A stretch of DNA of 64,000 nt from Robinsoniella peoriensis. GTDB lineage: Bacteria > Bacillota > Clostridia > Lachnospirales > Lachnospiraceae. This document shows, piece by piece, positions 34,169 to 43,795 of the stretch. The notes beneath the pieces were generated by a model. It did not search any database and was not told the DNA's origin. It worked only from the letters and a program-made list of their open reading frames with translations. The stretch's first letter is position 1, and each line of letters begins with the position of its first letter. The position numbers and the translations under genes are program-made. Where the stretch lies: the NCBI RefSeq assembly GCF_042680125.1, contig NZ_JBHTNY010000020.1. One strand, 5' to 3'.

Positions 34169-36334
34169 ATGAAAAAAATATTTAAAATTTATGTTCGGGA
34201 TTTATCACGTCTAAGTAAAAATGTAATGGCAATGATTGTGGTAATCGGAGTCAGTATTATTCCTGCATTATATGCCTGGTTTAATATTGCAGCAAACTGG
34301 GATCCCTATGGAAGCACATCCGGCATCAAGGTTGCCGTTTCCAATGAAGATAGCGGATATAAAATGGATACGATGAATCTGGATGTAGGTTCACAGATTA
34401 TCGATAATCTAAAAGCGAATGAACAGATCGGCTGGGAGTTTACAGATACGGCATCTGCCGTTGACGGAGTGAAATCCGGCAAATACTATGCTGCTGTAGT
34501 TATACCCAAGGATTTCAGCAGGAAAATATCCAGCATACTGTCAACGAATATTGAAAGCCCGAAGATACAATATTATATCAACGAAAAAAAGAATGCTATT
34601 GCGCCAAAGATCACGGATAAAGGTGTAGGCGTTATTCAGCAGCAGGTTAACAGTACCTTTATCAGCGTAGCTACCGAAACCATAGCAGGAATATTGAATA
34701 CTACCACGGGGGATTTACAGGAAAACAGCAATACATTAATTGACCGTCTGATTAACGTACTACAGATTGTGGATTCGGACCTGAGCCAGTACAGTTCCAC
34801 GATTGATGCCTTTTCAGAAACAATTGACGGTGTGAATACGCTGCTTTCCACAACAAAACTGACCTTGCCGGATATCAGTTCCACACTGGAAAACGGTACG
34901 CAGACAATTAACGATTCCCAGTCCGTGCTGGATACTTCTAAGTCCTCTTTAAACAGTGTAAACCAGTCATTCAGCAACGTATTGAATTCGGCGCAGGATA
35001 TCTACGATTCCATTTCAAATACTGCCTCACAGGCCTTTGGTGACATTAATAATGATATCTCCGATGCTGCCCAGCAGCTTGCCCAGACAACCCAGCTTGC
35101 CCAGGCAATCATTGATATGAATACGAAAAATATTAATATACTGACAGACCTAAATGCCCAGCTGCCGGAACCCAAAGATGAAATCAACAATCTGATTGAT
35201 AAACTTAATACATCCAGTCAGAACCAGCAGTCCATTATTGATAAAATAAATGCTACCAGTGAAAGTATAAAAAATGCTTCTGACATCAGCAGTGAAACCC
35301 GTAATTCCATTTCTTCGGTAATTTCCGGCAGTAAAGATGACATTTCCGGTATCCGTACCTCTTATTTAAATTCGGTACAGCCGATGCTTGATAACCTGAT
35401 GGATGAAATTACCAAAACTGGCAGTGACCTTTCCGGACTATTGCAGAGCACCAATGGCAGCCTCAGCAATCTGGACGGTATTTTTGACGGCATGAGCTCT
35501 TCCCTGACCTCAGGGCAAAAGGCTTTATCCAGCACAAAAGATGTGATCAGCAGTACACACGATAAAATACAGAATATAATTTCACAGTTAAATTCTGTGG
35601 GGAAAGATAAAAAGCTGCAGAAATTGATGGAGATTATACAAAATGACCCTGATCTTATGGGCAGTTTTATGTCATCTCCGGTACAGCTGGAAACTACTTC
35701 CTTTTATCCGATAGAAAATTATGGTTCGGCAATGGCACCTTTTTATACTACTTTAGCTATCTGGGTTGGCGGCATTGTTCTGGTTGCCATATTGAAAGTC
35801 CGGGTAGACGAAGATGAAAAACTAAAGAATTTACGCCCATCCCACTGTTATCTTGGAAGGTATCTGCTTTTCATGACATTGGGACTGATACAGGCGTTTA
35901 TTATCTGTATGGGGGATTTGTATTTCCTGGAGATACAATGCAGGAATCCGCTGCTGTTTGTGGCCGCAGGGCTGTTATCCAGCTTTGTATATACGAATAT
36001 TATTTACACACTGACCGTTTCTTTTGGAGATATTGGTAAAGCACTGTGTGTCATTTTACTTGTTATTCAGATTGCCGGCGCTGGAGGAACCTTCCCCATT
36101 GAAGTGACCCCCCGGTTTTTCCAGAATGTATATCCCTTCCTGCCATTTACTTATGGCATCAATGCAATGAGAGAGACGGTAGCCGGAATCTATGGCAGCA
36201 GCTACATCAAAGATCTGCTTCATCTTCTGGTATACGTTCCTCTTGCCCTGATGCTCGGTCTGATCTTACGCAAACCGCTGATCAGACTAAATGTATTCTT
36301 TGAAAAACGGCTTGAAGATACACATTTAATGTAA
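34169..36334 (+). CDS. YhgE/Pip-family membrane protein
   Basis: 721 residues from ATG 34169, placed by the TTGGAGG site. Architecture is that of the YhgE/Pip (phage infection protein) family: one N-terminal helix (about 20-40), the YAWFNIAANWDPYGSTSG motif, a long extracytoplasmic coiled-coil rich in Ser/Asn/Asp/Gln (about 190-515), then five or more C-terminal helices of the ABC2-type membrane domain (about 525-715). Some family members export proteins or serve as phage receptors; the function here is unknown. Coding is continuous with no internal break. Confidence 0.88.
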   Translation: MKKIFKIYVRDLSRLSKNVMAMIVVIGVSIIPALYAWFNIAANWDPYGSTSGIKVAVSNEDSGYKMDTMNLDVGSQIIDNLKANEQIGWEFTDTASAVDGVKSGKYYAAVVIPKDFSRKISSILSTNIESPKIQYYINEKKNAIAPKITDKGVGVIQQQVNSTFISVATETIAGILNTTTGDLQENSNTLIDRLINVLQIVDSDLSQYSSTIDAFSETIDGVNTLLSTTKLTLPDISSTLENGTQTINDSQSVLDTSKSSLNSVNQSFSNVLNSAQDIYDSISNTASQAFGDINNDISDAAQQLAQTTQLAQAIIDMNTKNINILTDLNAQLPEPKDEINNLIDKLNTSSQNQQSIIDKINATSESIKNASDISSETRNSISSVISGSKDDISGIRTSYLNSVQPMLDNLMDEITKTGSDLSGLLQSTNGSLSNLDGIFDGMSSSLTSGQKALSSTKDVISSTHDKIQNIISQLNSVGKDKKLQKLMEIIQNDPDLMGSFMSSPVQLETTSFYPIENYGSAMAPFYTTLAIWVGGIVLVAILKVRVDEDEKLKNLRPSHCYLGRYLLFMTLGLIQAFIICMGDLYFLEIQCRNPLLFVAAGLLSSFVYTNIIYTLTVSFGDIGKALCVILLVIQIAGAGGTFPIEVTPRFFQNVYPFLPFTYGINAMRETVAGIYGSSYIKDLLHLLVYVPLALMLGLILRKPLIRLNVFFEKRLEDTHLM

Positions 36335-36366
36335 ATATAAAAAATCAAATAAAGGGAGGATTTGTA

Positions 36367-37731
36367 ATGAAGAAATTTAAAAAAATGATGATGCTTTTTA
36401 CCCTGGCTTTCTGCCTTGCTTATACAACGGGGCTGGTGGTATGTGCCGCCGAGAAGCCGGTCAACGGCGGGAGCAGTCCTAAATCTGCCGCTGTGTTAGA
36501 ATACAATACCCGGTATATGGACCGCCTGGAAGGAACAATACCCCACAGCAAATGGTACCAGTTTACTACGAATAGCCAGGATGCATATTATAATATCACC
36601 TGTAAAAATTTAAGTATTCCTACTGGATTACTTGCGGTATCCCAACCCGATTTTGTACTTCGTACCGAAAACCTGATTGACCTCAAAAACAGCCGTATTC
36701 ATCTGAAAGAAAATGAACAGGGTAATATCAATCTGAAATTAGAGAAAAATACAACCTACTATGTGTCGGTAAATCCGGGAATGAATCCCTCCAAAAATAC
36801 CGGGCAGTACAGCATACAGATCAGCTGCCGTTACGACACTGTCAGCGATATTTCAAGCCAGGCATCGAATGCTGCACTTGGGCAAAAATACACCTCTTCC
36901 CTGGATGGCAACGGAGATATTGACTGGTATCGGTTTAAAGCTCCTTCAGACGGAACCTATCATATCAGTTTTACCAACCAAAATATTGAAACCAGTGCTT
37001 TAGATTCCCAGAAAGCTAATGTGTATCTTTGCACATCTTATGAAGAACAGCTCTATCAGCAGAGTGCGGGGAACGGGGAATCAAAGACATTCACCTGCAG
37101 CCTGTATGCCGGGGAAACTTATTTGCTAAAAATAACCATGGGAACGAATAAGCGTACCCATACCGGAGACTATTCCTTTAAGATCTGGAAAGATGTTCCA
37201 GTTTCTTCTGTTAATATAAAACAGGGAAAAACCATTACCCTGGTAAAAGGAAAAACAAAACAGCTCCAGGCCGTGGTTGTTCCCCTGTCAGCAACGAATA
37301 AATCAGTATCCTGGACTTCCAGGAACAAAAAAATAGCCACGGTCTCAAAATCAGGTAAGATTACCGCAAAAAATTTTGGAACTACGAAAATAACCTGTAC
37401 ATCAAAGCAGGAAAATAATAAAAAAGCAGTCTGCATGATAAAGGTGGTTCCGTCTAAAGGGAAAATATCCAGAATATCCAGTGTATCCGGTAAATCCCTG
37501 TATATCACATGGAAGAAGCAAACCGGAACCACTTCTTATCAATTATACCGCTCTGCCAATAAAAATAAAGGGTTTACCCGAATTGCAACCATAAAAAACA
37601 ATTGCAGTTACACAGATAAAAAAGTAAAACCAAAGAAAGTCTACTATTATAAGATACGCGCCTGCAAAATCAAAGGAAATACAAAACTCTATGGTAAATT
37701 TTCTGATGTACGCTATGGTAGACTAAAATAA
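36367..37731 (+). CDS. Secreted Ig-like (Big2) and Fn3-like surface protein
   Basis: 454 residues. A signal peptide spans about 1-28 (after AVCAA-type region, VVCAAEKP). Two PPC-like beta-sandwich domains (about 48-155 and 165-275: WYQFTT and DWYRFKA segments) are followed by a Big2 domain (about 279-365, VSWTSRNKKIATVSKSG) and a final Fn3-like domain (about 370-454) ending YYYKIRACK. No LPxTG-type anchor was seen. It is separated from the YhgE-like gene by 32 bases with AAAGGGAGG before the ATG, so likely co-transcribed. Confidence 0.8.
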   Translation: MKKFKKMMMLFTLAFCLAYTTGLVVCAAEKPVNGGSSPKSAAVLEYNTRYMDRLEGTIPHSKWYQFTTNSQDAYYNITCKNLSIPTGLLAVSQPDFVLRTENLIDLKNSRIHLKENEQGNINLKLEKNTTYYVSVNPGMNPSKNTGQYSIQISCRYDTVSDISSQASNAALGQKYTSSLDGNGDIDWYRFKAPSDGTYHISFTNQNIETSALDSQKANVYLCTSYEEQLYQQSAGNGESKTFTCSLYAGETYLLKITMGTNKRTHTGDYSFKIWKDVPVSSVNIKQGKTITLVKGKTKQLQAVVVPLSATNKSVSWTSRNKKIATVSKSGKITAKNFGTTKITCTSKQENNKKAVCMIKVVPSKGKISRISSVSGKSLYITWKKQTGTTSYQLYRSANKNKGFTRIATIKNNCSYTDKKVKPKKVYYYKIRACKIKGNTKLYGKFSDVRYGRLK

Positions 37732-37734
37732 ATA

Positions 37735-37794
37735 AAAAAGAAACAGCCAATTGATATCCCATAAGGGGAAGCTCAAATTTGACTGTTTCTTTTT
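37735..37794. terminator. Bidirectional terminator between the Ig-like gene and pnp
   Basis: Twelve-bp stem AAAAAGAAACAG / CTGTTTCTTTTT, with a 35-base loop that includes an inner TCAAATTTGA dyad. T-runs on both strands end both convergent transcripts. Confidence 0.8.
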
Positions 37795-37814
37795 AATTAT
37801 ATAAGAGAATAAAA

Positions 37815-39977
37815 TTACTGCTCTGAATGCTTCTCAGCTTTCTTTTCTGCATATTCTTTATGCTCTTTGTTCTCTTTATTTTCTTTATTTTCTTTATCTA
37901 CATCTTTCATACTGAAGCTGATTCTGCCCATTTTATCCTTGCCAAGGCAAACTACTTTAACCATGTCTCCAAGAGTCAGAACGTCTTCTACGCGGTTAAT
38001 TCTCTCTTTTGAAATTTTAGAAATGTGAACCATTCCTTCTTTGCCCGGAGCAAATTCGATAAATGCGCCAAATTCTTTGATACTTACTACTTTTCCAACA
38101 AAGAACTGTCCAGCCACAAAATCAGTTGTGATGATTTTGATCATATCGATTGCTTTATCCATGCTGTCTTTATCTACACCGCAGATAGATACTGCACCAT
38201 CATCGGTGATATCAATCTTTACACCGGTCTGTTCGATAATTGCATTAATTGTTTTACCTCTCTGACCAACTACATCACCAATTTTGTCCGGATCAATTTT
38301 GATCTGCACTATCTTTGGTGCAAATTTGCCTACTTCACTGCGAGGTTCTGCAATTTCCTTATTCATAACTTCATCTAAGATAAAAGTTCTTGCTTCTTTT
38401 GTTCTTGCAATCGCTTCTTCAATAATTGGTCTTGTTAGGCCATGGATTTTTATATCCATCTGAATTGCTGTGATACCATCCTGGGTACCTGCTACCTTAA
38501 AGTCCATATCTCCAAAGAAATCTTCCAGTCCCTGGATATCTGTCAGTACAAGATAGTCATCATCTGTATCTCCTGTTACTAGTCCTGCCGAAATACCAGC
38601 TACCGCTTTCTTAATTGGAACACCCGCTGCCATCAAGGACATACTGGATGCACAGATACTAGCCTGAGAAGTAGAACCATTCGATTCAAAAGTCTCGGAT
38701 ACGGTTCTGATTGCATATGGGAATTCATCTGCTGAAGGCAATACCGGAATAAGTGCACGTTCAGCAAGAGCTCCATGTCCGATTTCACGACGTCCCGGTC
38801 CTCTGGATGGTTTTGTTTCCCCAACGGAATAGCTTGGGAAATTGTACTGATGCATGTATCTCTTAGAAGTCTCAGCTTCGTCTAAACCATCGATTCTCTG
38901 CGCTTCCGATAAAGGTGCCAGTGTGGTAATGGTACAGATCTGAGTTTGTCCGCGTGTAAACATTGCAGAACCATGAACTCTTGGAATTAAATCTGTTTCT
39001 GCTGCTAATGCCCTGATTTGGTTGATTGCTCTTCCATCCGGACGTTTGTGGTCTTTTAAGATCATCTTACGAACAGTCTTTTTCTGATACTGGTAAACGG
39101 CTTCATCTAATACCGCAAGCCATTCTTCGTTCTCAGCAAAGCTTTCCGTTAATTTATCTTTAATAATACGGATATTTCCTTCTCTTGTCTGCTTGTCATC
39201 TGTGAAGACAGCTTCTTCCATCTGCTCTGGCGTTACAATTTCCTTCATTGCTGCAAATAATTCTTCCGGAACGGCACAACTTGTGTAAGTATGCTTTTCT
39301 TTTCCGCATTCAGCAACAATTGTATCGATAAATTTGATTACTTCCTGATTTAATTCATGTGCAGCGAAAATAGCTTCAATCATCCTTGCTTCCGTAACTT
39401 CGTTTGCACCTGCTTCGATCATAATGACTTTGTCTTTGGTAGAAGCAACGGTCAACTGAAGATCAGATACTGCTTTCTGAGCCGCATTTGGATTAAATAC
39501 CAGTTCCCCGTCTACCAGCCCCACCTGAGTGGTAGAAGTAGGTCCGTCGAATGGAATGTCAGAAATAGCAGTTGCAATAGCGGAACCCAGCATTGCTGTT
39601 AATTCCGGGCTGCAATCAGGATCTACTGACATAACCAGGTTATTTAATGTAACATCATTACGGTAATCTTTTGGGAATAATGGTCTCATTGGTCTGTCGA
39701 TTACACGGGATGTCAGGATTGCATTTTCAGATGCCTTTCCTTCTCTTTTATTAAATCCTCCCGGAATCTTTCCAACAGCGTATAATTTTTCTTCATATTC
39801 AACACTTAAAGGGAAGAAATCAATTCCTTCTCTCGGCTTTTCTGAAGCAGTAGCTGTTGATAATACGGTGGTCTCACCATAGTGCATAAATGCTGCACCA
39901 TTTGCCTGTGCTGCAACTCTTCCTACATCTACGGTAAGAGTTCTTCCAGCCAGTTCCATTGAAAAACTTTTGAACAT
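37815..39977 (-). CDS. pnp: Polyribonucleotide nucleotidyltransferase (PNPase)
   Basis: 720 residues from ATG 39977 (AAAGGAG upstream; the longer frame start at 40007 is unlikely). Two RNase PH domains, with the family stretches KYMHQYNFPSYSVGE and GRREIGHGALAERAL, then the KH domain (VGQRGKTINAI) and S1 domain (GAFIEFAPGKEGMVH). It phosphorolytically degrades RNA 3'-5' and acts in RNA turnover. The C-terminal tail is lysine/glutamate-rich (KENKENKEHKEYAEKKAEK), longer than usual. It lies downstream of rpsO, the usual order. Confidence 0.95.
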   Translation of the reverse strand: MFKSFSMELAGRTLTVDVGRVAAQANGAAFMHYGETTVLSTATASEKPREGIDFFPLSVEYEEKLYAVGKIPGGFNKREGKASENAILTSRVIDRPMRPLFPKDYRNDVTLNNLVMSVDPDCSPELTAMLGSAIATAISDIPFDGPTSTTQVGLVDGELVFNPNAAQKAVSDLQLTVASTKDKVIMIEAGANEVTEARMIEAIFAAHELNQEVIKFIDTIVAECGKEKHTYTSCAVPEELFAAMKEIVTPEQMEEAVFTDDKQTREGNIRIIKDKLTESFAENEEWLAVLDEAVYQYQKKTVRKMILKDHKRPDGRAINQIRALAAETDLIPRVHGSAMFTRGQTQICTITTLAPLSEAQRIDGLDEAETSKRYMHQYNFPSYSVGETKPSRGPGRREIGHGALAERALIPVLPSADEFPYAIRTVSETFESNGSTSQASICASSMSLMAAGVPIKKAVAGISAGLVTGDTDDDYLVLTDIQGLEDFFGDMDFKVAGTQDGITAIQMDIKIHGLTRPIIEEAIARTKEARTFILDEVMNKEIAEPRSEVGKFAPKIVQIKIDPDKIGDVVGQRGKTINAIIEQTGVKIDITDDGAVSICGVDKDSMDKAIDMIKIITTDFVAGQFFVGKVVSIKEFGAFIEFAPGKEGMVHISKISKERINRVEDVLTLGDMVKVVCLGKDKMGRISFSMKDVDKENKENKENKEHKEYAEKKAEKHSEQ

Positions 39978-40021
39978 ATTTTGTCTCCTTTTAATTTGCT
40001 GCAGCATACTTTCCGAAACAA

Positions 40022-40056
40022 CTGAAAAACAGACTTAACTGAAATCTGCTTTTCAG
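40022..40056 (-). promoter_or_regulatory. Stem-loop in the pnp leader
   Basis: CTGAAAA..CAGA opposes TCTG..TTTTCAG (12 positions each side) in the 45 bases upstream of pnp. In many bacteria a leader stem of this kind is cleaved by RNase III and degraded by PNPase as feedback control. Inferred by position. Confidence 0.45.
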
Positions 40057-40113
40057 TGGTCTCGGCTTCTGTGATGCTACATGATTTGGTTAACGGTTTA
40101 CAGGTTACGAAAC

Positions 40114-40142
40114 AAACTTAAGGGACGGATTCCTCCGCCCCC
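40114..40142 (-). terminator. GC-rich hairpin between rpsO and pnp
   Basis: Eight-bp stem GGGGCGGA / TCCGTCCC (one G-U) with a 4-base loop, 14 bases after the rpsO stop. No strong U-run, so read-through into pnp is likely. Confidence 0.55.
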
Positions 40143-40155
40143 AACTTTGTCCGAA

Positions 40156-40422
40156 TTATTTTCTGATTCCTAATTTTGCAATCAAAGTACGGTATCCTTC
40201 AATATCAGTTTTCTTTAAATATGCAAGTAAACCACGTCTCTGACCTACCATTTTAAGAAGACCTCTTCTTGAATGATGATCTTTCTGATGCTCTTTTAAA
40301 TGCTCTGTAAGTTCCTGAATTCTTGCTGTTAAGATAGCGATCTGTACTTCAGGTGATCCTGTATCTCCAGCTTTTCTGCCATACTCGTTAATAATTGCTG
40401 TTTTCTTTTCCTTTGAAATCAT
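40156..40422 (-). CDS. rpsO: Ribosomal protein S15
   Basis: 88 residues beginning MISKEKKTAIINEYG, with the family patterns GSPEVQIAILTARI, HLKEHQKDHHSRRGL and RRGLLAYL. A strong AAGGAGG lies before the ATG. It binds 16S rRNA in the central domain of the 30S subunit. It is read toward pnp. Confidence 0.96.
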   Translation of the reverse strand: MISKEKKTAIINEYGRKAGDTGSPEVQIAILTARIQELTEHLKEHQKDHHSRRGLLKMVGQRRGLLAYLKKTDIEGYRTLIAKLGIRK

Positions 40423-40559
40423 TTTGATTTCCTCCTTATTATTTGATCGCCTGATACTAAGAACATGGTCGGAGTTGTCCAAAATTCTGAATATCGGCTG
40501 TATTGCCGTGTATAAGAGAACGTAAACTTACTTGTAAGCACGGCCTTACACACTTCGAT

Positions 40560-40588
40560 AGTATATCACATCTGTATTCTTACGTCAA
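40560..40588 (-). promoter_or_regulatory. rpsO promoter, partly inside the upstream gene
   Basis: -35 TTGACG (40583-40588) overlaps the stop of the 40585 gene; spacer 17; -10 TATACT (40560-40565). The leader from here to the ATG is about 130 bases and contains a GGCCGTG / CACGGC pairing near 40505-40545 that may form the S15 autoregulatory structure (inference). Confidence 0.72.
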
Positions 40589-41013
40589 CCTCTCGTTGCA
40601 AATAAAAGGAAGGTTATTCCACCTGCAATACAGAACAAAAACCCTAATAAATAAACAGCGGTCAACAGATATGATCTTGGATCTTTTTGCAGAATTTTAA
40701 AATGATATGGCTTTTCCAGATTATAACATATCTTTAATTGCTGTTTCATTCTGAATTCACTTGGATTACTTCCCTTTTCATAACGCTCCTTATAAAGCAG
40801 CCCATTAGCATAATATGCAATTACCGGATAATAATAATGATGTATTCCGGCTCTCTCGCCTTCGTCGTCCGGTTTATCCATAACCAGATCTACAACCTGA
40901 CCGTCAGCACGTCCCTGATAATCTTCTTTCCCCTGAAAGTAATACCGGAAGGCAGCTGTACCAATCACCAGAACTACTCCAATAAAAATGAATACCCCGC
41001 TTAAAATTAACAT
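40585..41013 (-). CDS. DUF3592-like membrane protein
   Basis: 142 residues. N-terminal helix (about 3-24), a central extracytoplasmic region with GxHHYYYPVIAYYANG, KYEKGSNP and KICYNLEKPYHF, and a C-terminal helix (about 117-137). The layout resembles the DUF3592 family. It starts exactly where ribF ends (cta then cat on the plus strand, no gap). Confidence 0.7.
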   Translation of the reverse strand: MLILSGVFIFIGVVLVIGTAAFRYYFQGKEDYQGRADGQVVDLVMDKPDDEGERAGIHHYYYPVIAYYANGLLYKERYEKGSNPSEFRMKQQLKICYNLEKPYHFKILQKDPRSYLLTAVYLLGFLFCIAGGITFLLFATRG

Positions 41014-41910
41014 CTATTGCTCACCAAAATATTCCTTTCCAAACTCAATATCTCTGTGCATGCACTCTTTTAATTTTTCTAAGGAATCAAATTTCATTTC
41101 AGGGCGCTCAAACGTATAGAGCAGAATCTCAATCGTCTTGCCATAAAGATCCTGGTCAAAATCAAAAATATACGTCTCAACACCCCGAAATGATTCGCCG
41201 ACTGTAGGCTTATAACCGATATTGGTAATGCCGGGATACATTTTCCCATCAATTACGGTCTTAGATGCATATACGCCGTTAGGCGGCAATAACTTTTCTT
41301 TCTCCGGGATCAGATTGGTAGTAGGCATTCCAAGTGTTCTGCCTATTTTCCTTCCATGAAGTACTTCTCCGATAATTCCATATGGCCGTCCCAGTAGTTC
41401 ATTTACAACTCCCATGTTGCCTTTTTTTAATTCTTCTTTTACAAATGTACTGCTGATATCTTTTCCTTCGTACTTCTTTTTATGAATCACCTCGACCTGA
41501 AATCCATATTTAGTCTGCAGGTCCTGCAGAAGCCTGTAATCTCCTTTTCGTTGATATCCGAAATGAAAATCTGTCCCTACTACCAGATACTTTGCATGGA
41601 GGCGGCCTGCCAGGATCTCAGATACAAATGTTTCCGGCTCCATATGTGATATTTCCGGCACAAAGGGACACTCAATCAGGCAGGAAAGTCCCTGGTCTTC
41701 CAGAAGTGACCTGCGTTCTTCTCCGGTTAACAATACTTCAGACCTGTTGGAATTCAAAGTGAATACCACACCTTTCAATCCCTCTCGCTGAAGCTGTCTG
41801 ACACGCCGTATTAACCTCTGATGCCCCCTGTGTAAACTGTCAAATTTACCTAAGGTAACTGCACATGCTTCCTCACAGCTAAATTCTGTCGTTCCTACGA
41901 TGTACTCCAT
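41014..41910 (-). CDS. ribF: Bifunctional riboflavin kinase / FAD synthetase
   Basis: 298 residues. The N-terminal FAD synthetase domain has LGKFDSLHRGHQRLI and the later TDFHFGYQRKGD motif; the C-terminal flavokinase domain has GRTLGMPTTNL and GVYASKT. It makes FMN and FAD from riboflavin. It follows truB by 24 bases. Confidence 0.95.
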   Translation of the reverse strand: MEYIVGTTEFSCEEACAVTLGKFDSLHRGHQRLIRRVRQLQREGLKGVVFTLNSNRSEVLLTGEERRSLLEDQGLSCLIECPFVPEISHMEPETFVSEILAGRLHAKYLVVGTDFHFGYQRKGDYRLLQDLQTKYGFQVEVIHKKKYEGKDISSTFVKEELKKGNMGVVNELLGRPYGIIGEVLHGRKIGRTLGMPTTNLIPEKEKLLPPNGVYASKTVIDGKMYPGITNIGYKPTVGESFRGVETYIFDFDQDLYGKTIEILLYTFERPEMKFDSLEKLKECMHRDIEFGKEYFGEQ

Positions 41911-41933
41911 ACTCTTTTGTCCCTCCAGTGACC

Positions 41934-42830
41934 TTAAACGGCAAATATCTTGACCGGCTTAAATCTTTTTTCGGCTTTTTCGTAACCGTAAACAGCAAAA
42001 AATTGTCCCCCGGCATCGTAAACTCTTACGAGTCCATCCTGCATAGGAACCTGCCCTGCCGTATGGTTATCATAAAACATATTGCCATTGTATAATAATT
42101 TGTGGAACTCTTCTCTTATATCAACCCTCGGATACTCTAAAAACATTTCATCAATTGGCGTGATATGATCCATCAGGGTTCCATTATCCCGCAATTCTTC
42201 TATCTGACCCAGGGTAATACTGTCCTCAATCACAAAAGAACCAGCCTTTGTGCGAATCAGACTTTCCATGCAGCCTCCACAGCCAAGTTTATCACCAATA
42301 TCATGACACAAAGTACGTATGTAAGTTCCTTTTGAGCAGGAAACAGTCATGGTGACACGCGGCAGTGCAGCCTCATCTATCCTAATTTCATGAATATGAA
42401 CCAGTCTTGCCTTGCGTTCAATAACTTTACCTTCTCTAGCCAATTCATACAGCTTTTTACCATCTACTTTTAATGCAGAGTACATGGGGGGGATCTGTTC
42501 ATAATCTCCGGTAAAGCTTCGTATCGCTTCCTGAACTTCTTCCTCAGTGGAAGTTACTTCTTTTTGAGCTAATACGGTTCCGCTGGTATCCTGTGTATCT
42601 GTAACGGTACCAAGCAGCAACACCGCCTGATAGGTCTTATCCCTGTCTGTGAGCATATCACAAAGTTTTGTACCTTTTCCCAGACATACAGGGAGAACTC
42701 CCGTGGCATCCGGGTCCAATGTACCGGTATGACCGATTTTTTTCTGCTTTAGAATCCCGCGAAGCTTAGCTACCACATCATGAGAAGTAAACCCCTGCTC
42801 TTTGTAAACATTTATAATTCCATGAATCAC
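41934..42830 (-). CDS. truB: tRNA pseudouridine55 synthase TruB
   Basis: 298 residues with the catalytic motif HTGTLDPDATGVLP (Asp39), Tyr/Arg segment CSKGTYIRTLCHDIG and the C-terminal PUA region. It converts U55 in the T-loop of tRNAs to pseudouridine. Overlaps nrnA by four bases (ATGA). Confidence 0.95.
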   Translation of the reverse strand: MIHGIINVYKEQGFTSHDVVAKLRGILKQKKIGHTGTLDPDATGVLPVCLGKGTKLCDMLTDRDKTYQAVLLLGTVTDTQDTSGTVLAQKEVTSTEEEVQEAIRSFTGDYEQIPPMYSALKVDGKKLYELAREGKVIERKARLVHIHEIRIDEAALPRVTMTVSCSKGTYIRTLCHDIGDKLGCGGCMESLIRTKAGSFVIEDSITLGQIEELRDNGTLMDHITPIDEMFLEYPRVDIREEFHKLLYNGNMFYDNHTAGQVPMQDGLVRVYDAGGQFFAVYGYEKAEKRFKPVKIFAV

Positions 42831-43795
42831 GATTCTTTCTCCTGTAACAGCTGCTTTTCTATATGTTTTGTTAAATTATTAAGCACATCATGCATCGTTC
42901 CCTGCAGCGTACAGCCTGCAGCACGTACATGACCGCCACCACCAAAATATGCACCGATTTTACTTACATCTACAATACCATTAGAGCGCATACTCACCTT
43001 AAATTCCTGGCTGCCCGTCTCATAGATAAAGATTGCCACTTCAACACCTTTTGTATTGCGAAGCTGGCTTACGATACCATCCAGATCTTTTGGTTCCACT
43101 CCATAAAAAACCATATCTTTCTGATGGATAGCACTGATAATGCACTGTCCGTCCAGAACCATAATGCTCTCTAAGAGCGCTCTTCCGAGTATCTGATTCT
43201 GAACATATGATTTTTTATAATACGTATCATCTAAAATACCGGAAAAATCAATTCCTTTTTCCATCAGATCTGCAGCTGCCCGCATGGTTTTCGCTGAAGT
43301 ACAGCTATACTGAAATACTCCCGTATCATGTGCAATTCCCATATAGAGTGCTTCTGCTATTTCTTTTGTAATCTTATCTTTGTCCAGCACATCATAAACC
43401 AGTTCTGAAGTGGAACTTGCTTCCGGGACAATATAATCCACATCTGCAAAACCTGAATTGCTGATATGGTGGTCAATGCACATCCTGCGTTTTGCTGTTT
43501 CAAAATATTTTGCAGCTTCGCCCAAACGTTCCTTATCTCCGCAGTCCAGGGAAATGAACAGATCATATTCCATTTCCTTATCACAAGTATGGTGAATCTC
43601 ATCTGTTCCCTGAAGAAAGCGGTAAGAGTCAGGAATCTTTTCTAAATACACATCTACATCTGTAAGTTGCGGGAAGTTTTTCTTTAAATAGAGATACATT
43701 CCCATGCTGGAACCCACGCAGTCACCGTCCGGCCTGATGTGGCCGGCGATAGCTACCGTTTTCACATGATTCAGTTCAGATGCTATGTTATTCAT
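42827..43795 (-). CDS. nrnA: DHH/DHHA1 phosphodiesterase NrnA (oligoribonuclease/pAp phosphatase)
   Basis: 322 residues from ATG 43795, chosen for the AAAGGATG site just before; a 43843 start is possible but lacks a good site. DHH motifs: AIAGHIRPDGDCVGSSMG and RRMCIDHHIS; C-terminal DHHA1 shows GGGGHVRAAGC. Degrades short oligoribonucleotides and pAp. Positioned in the rbfA-truB conserved block. Confidence 0.93.
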   Translation of the reverse strand: MNNIASELNHVKTVAIAGHIRPDGDCVGSSMGMYLYLKKNFPQLTDVDVYLEKIPDSYRFLQGTDEIHHTCDKEMEYDLFISLDCGDKERLGEAAKYFETAKRRMCIDHHISNSGFADVDYIVPEASSTSELVYDVLDKDKITKEIAEALYMGIAHDTGVFQYSCTSAKTMRAAADLMEKGIDFSGILDDTYYKKSYVQNQILGRALLESIMVLDGQCIISAIHQKDMVFYGVEPKDLDGIVSQLRNTKGVEVAIFIYETGSQEFKVSMRSNGIVDVSKIGAYFGGGGHVRAAGCTLQGTMHDVLNNLTKHIEKQLLQEKES

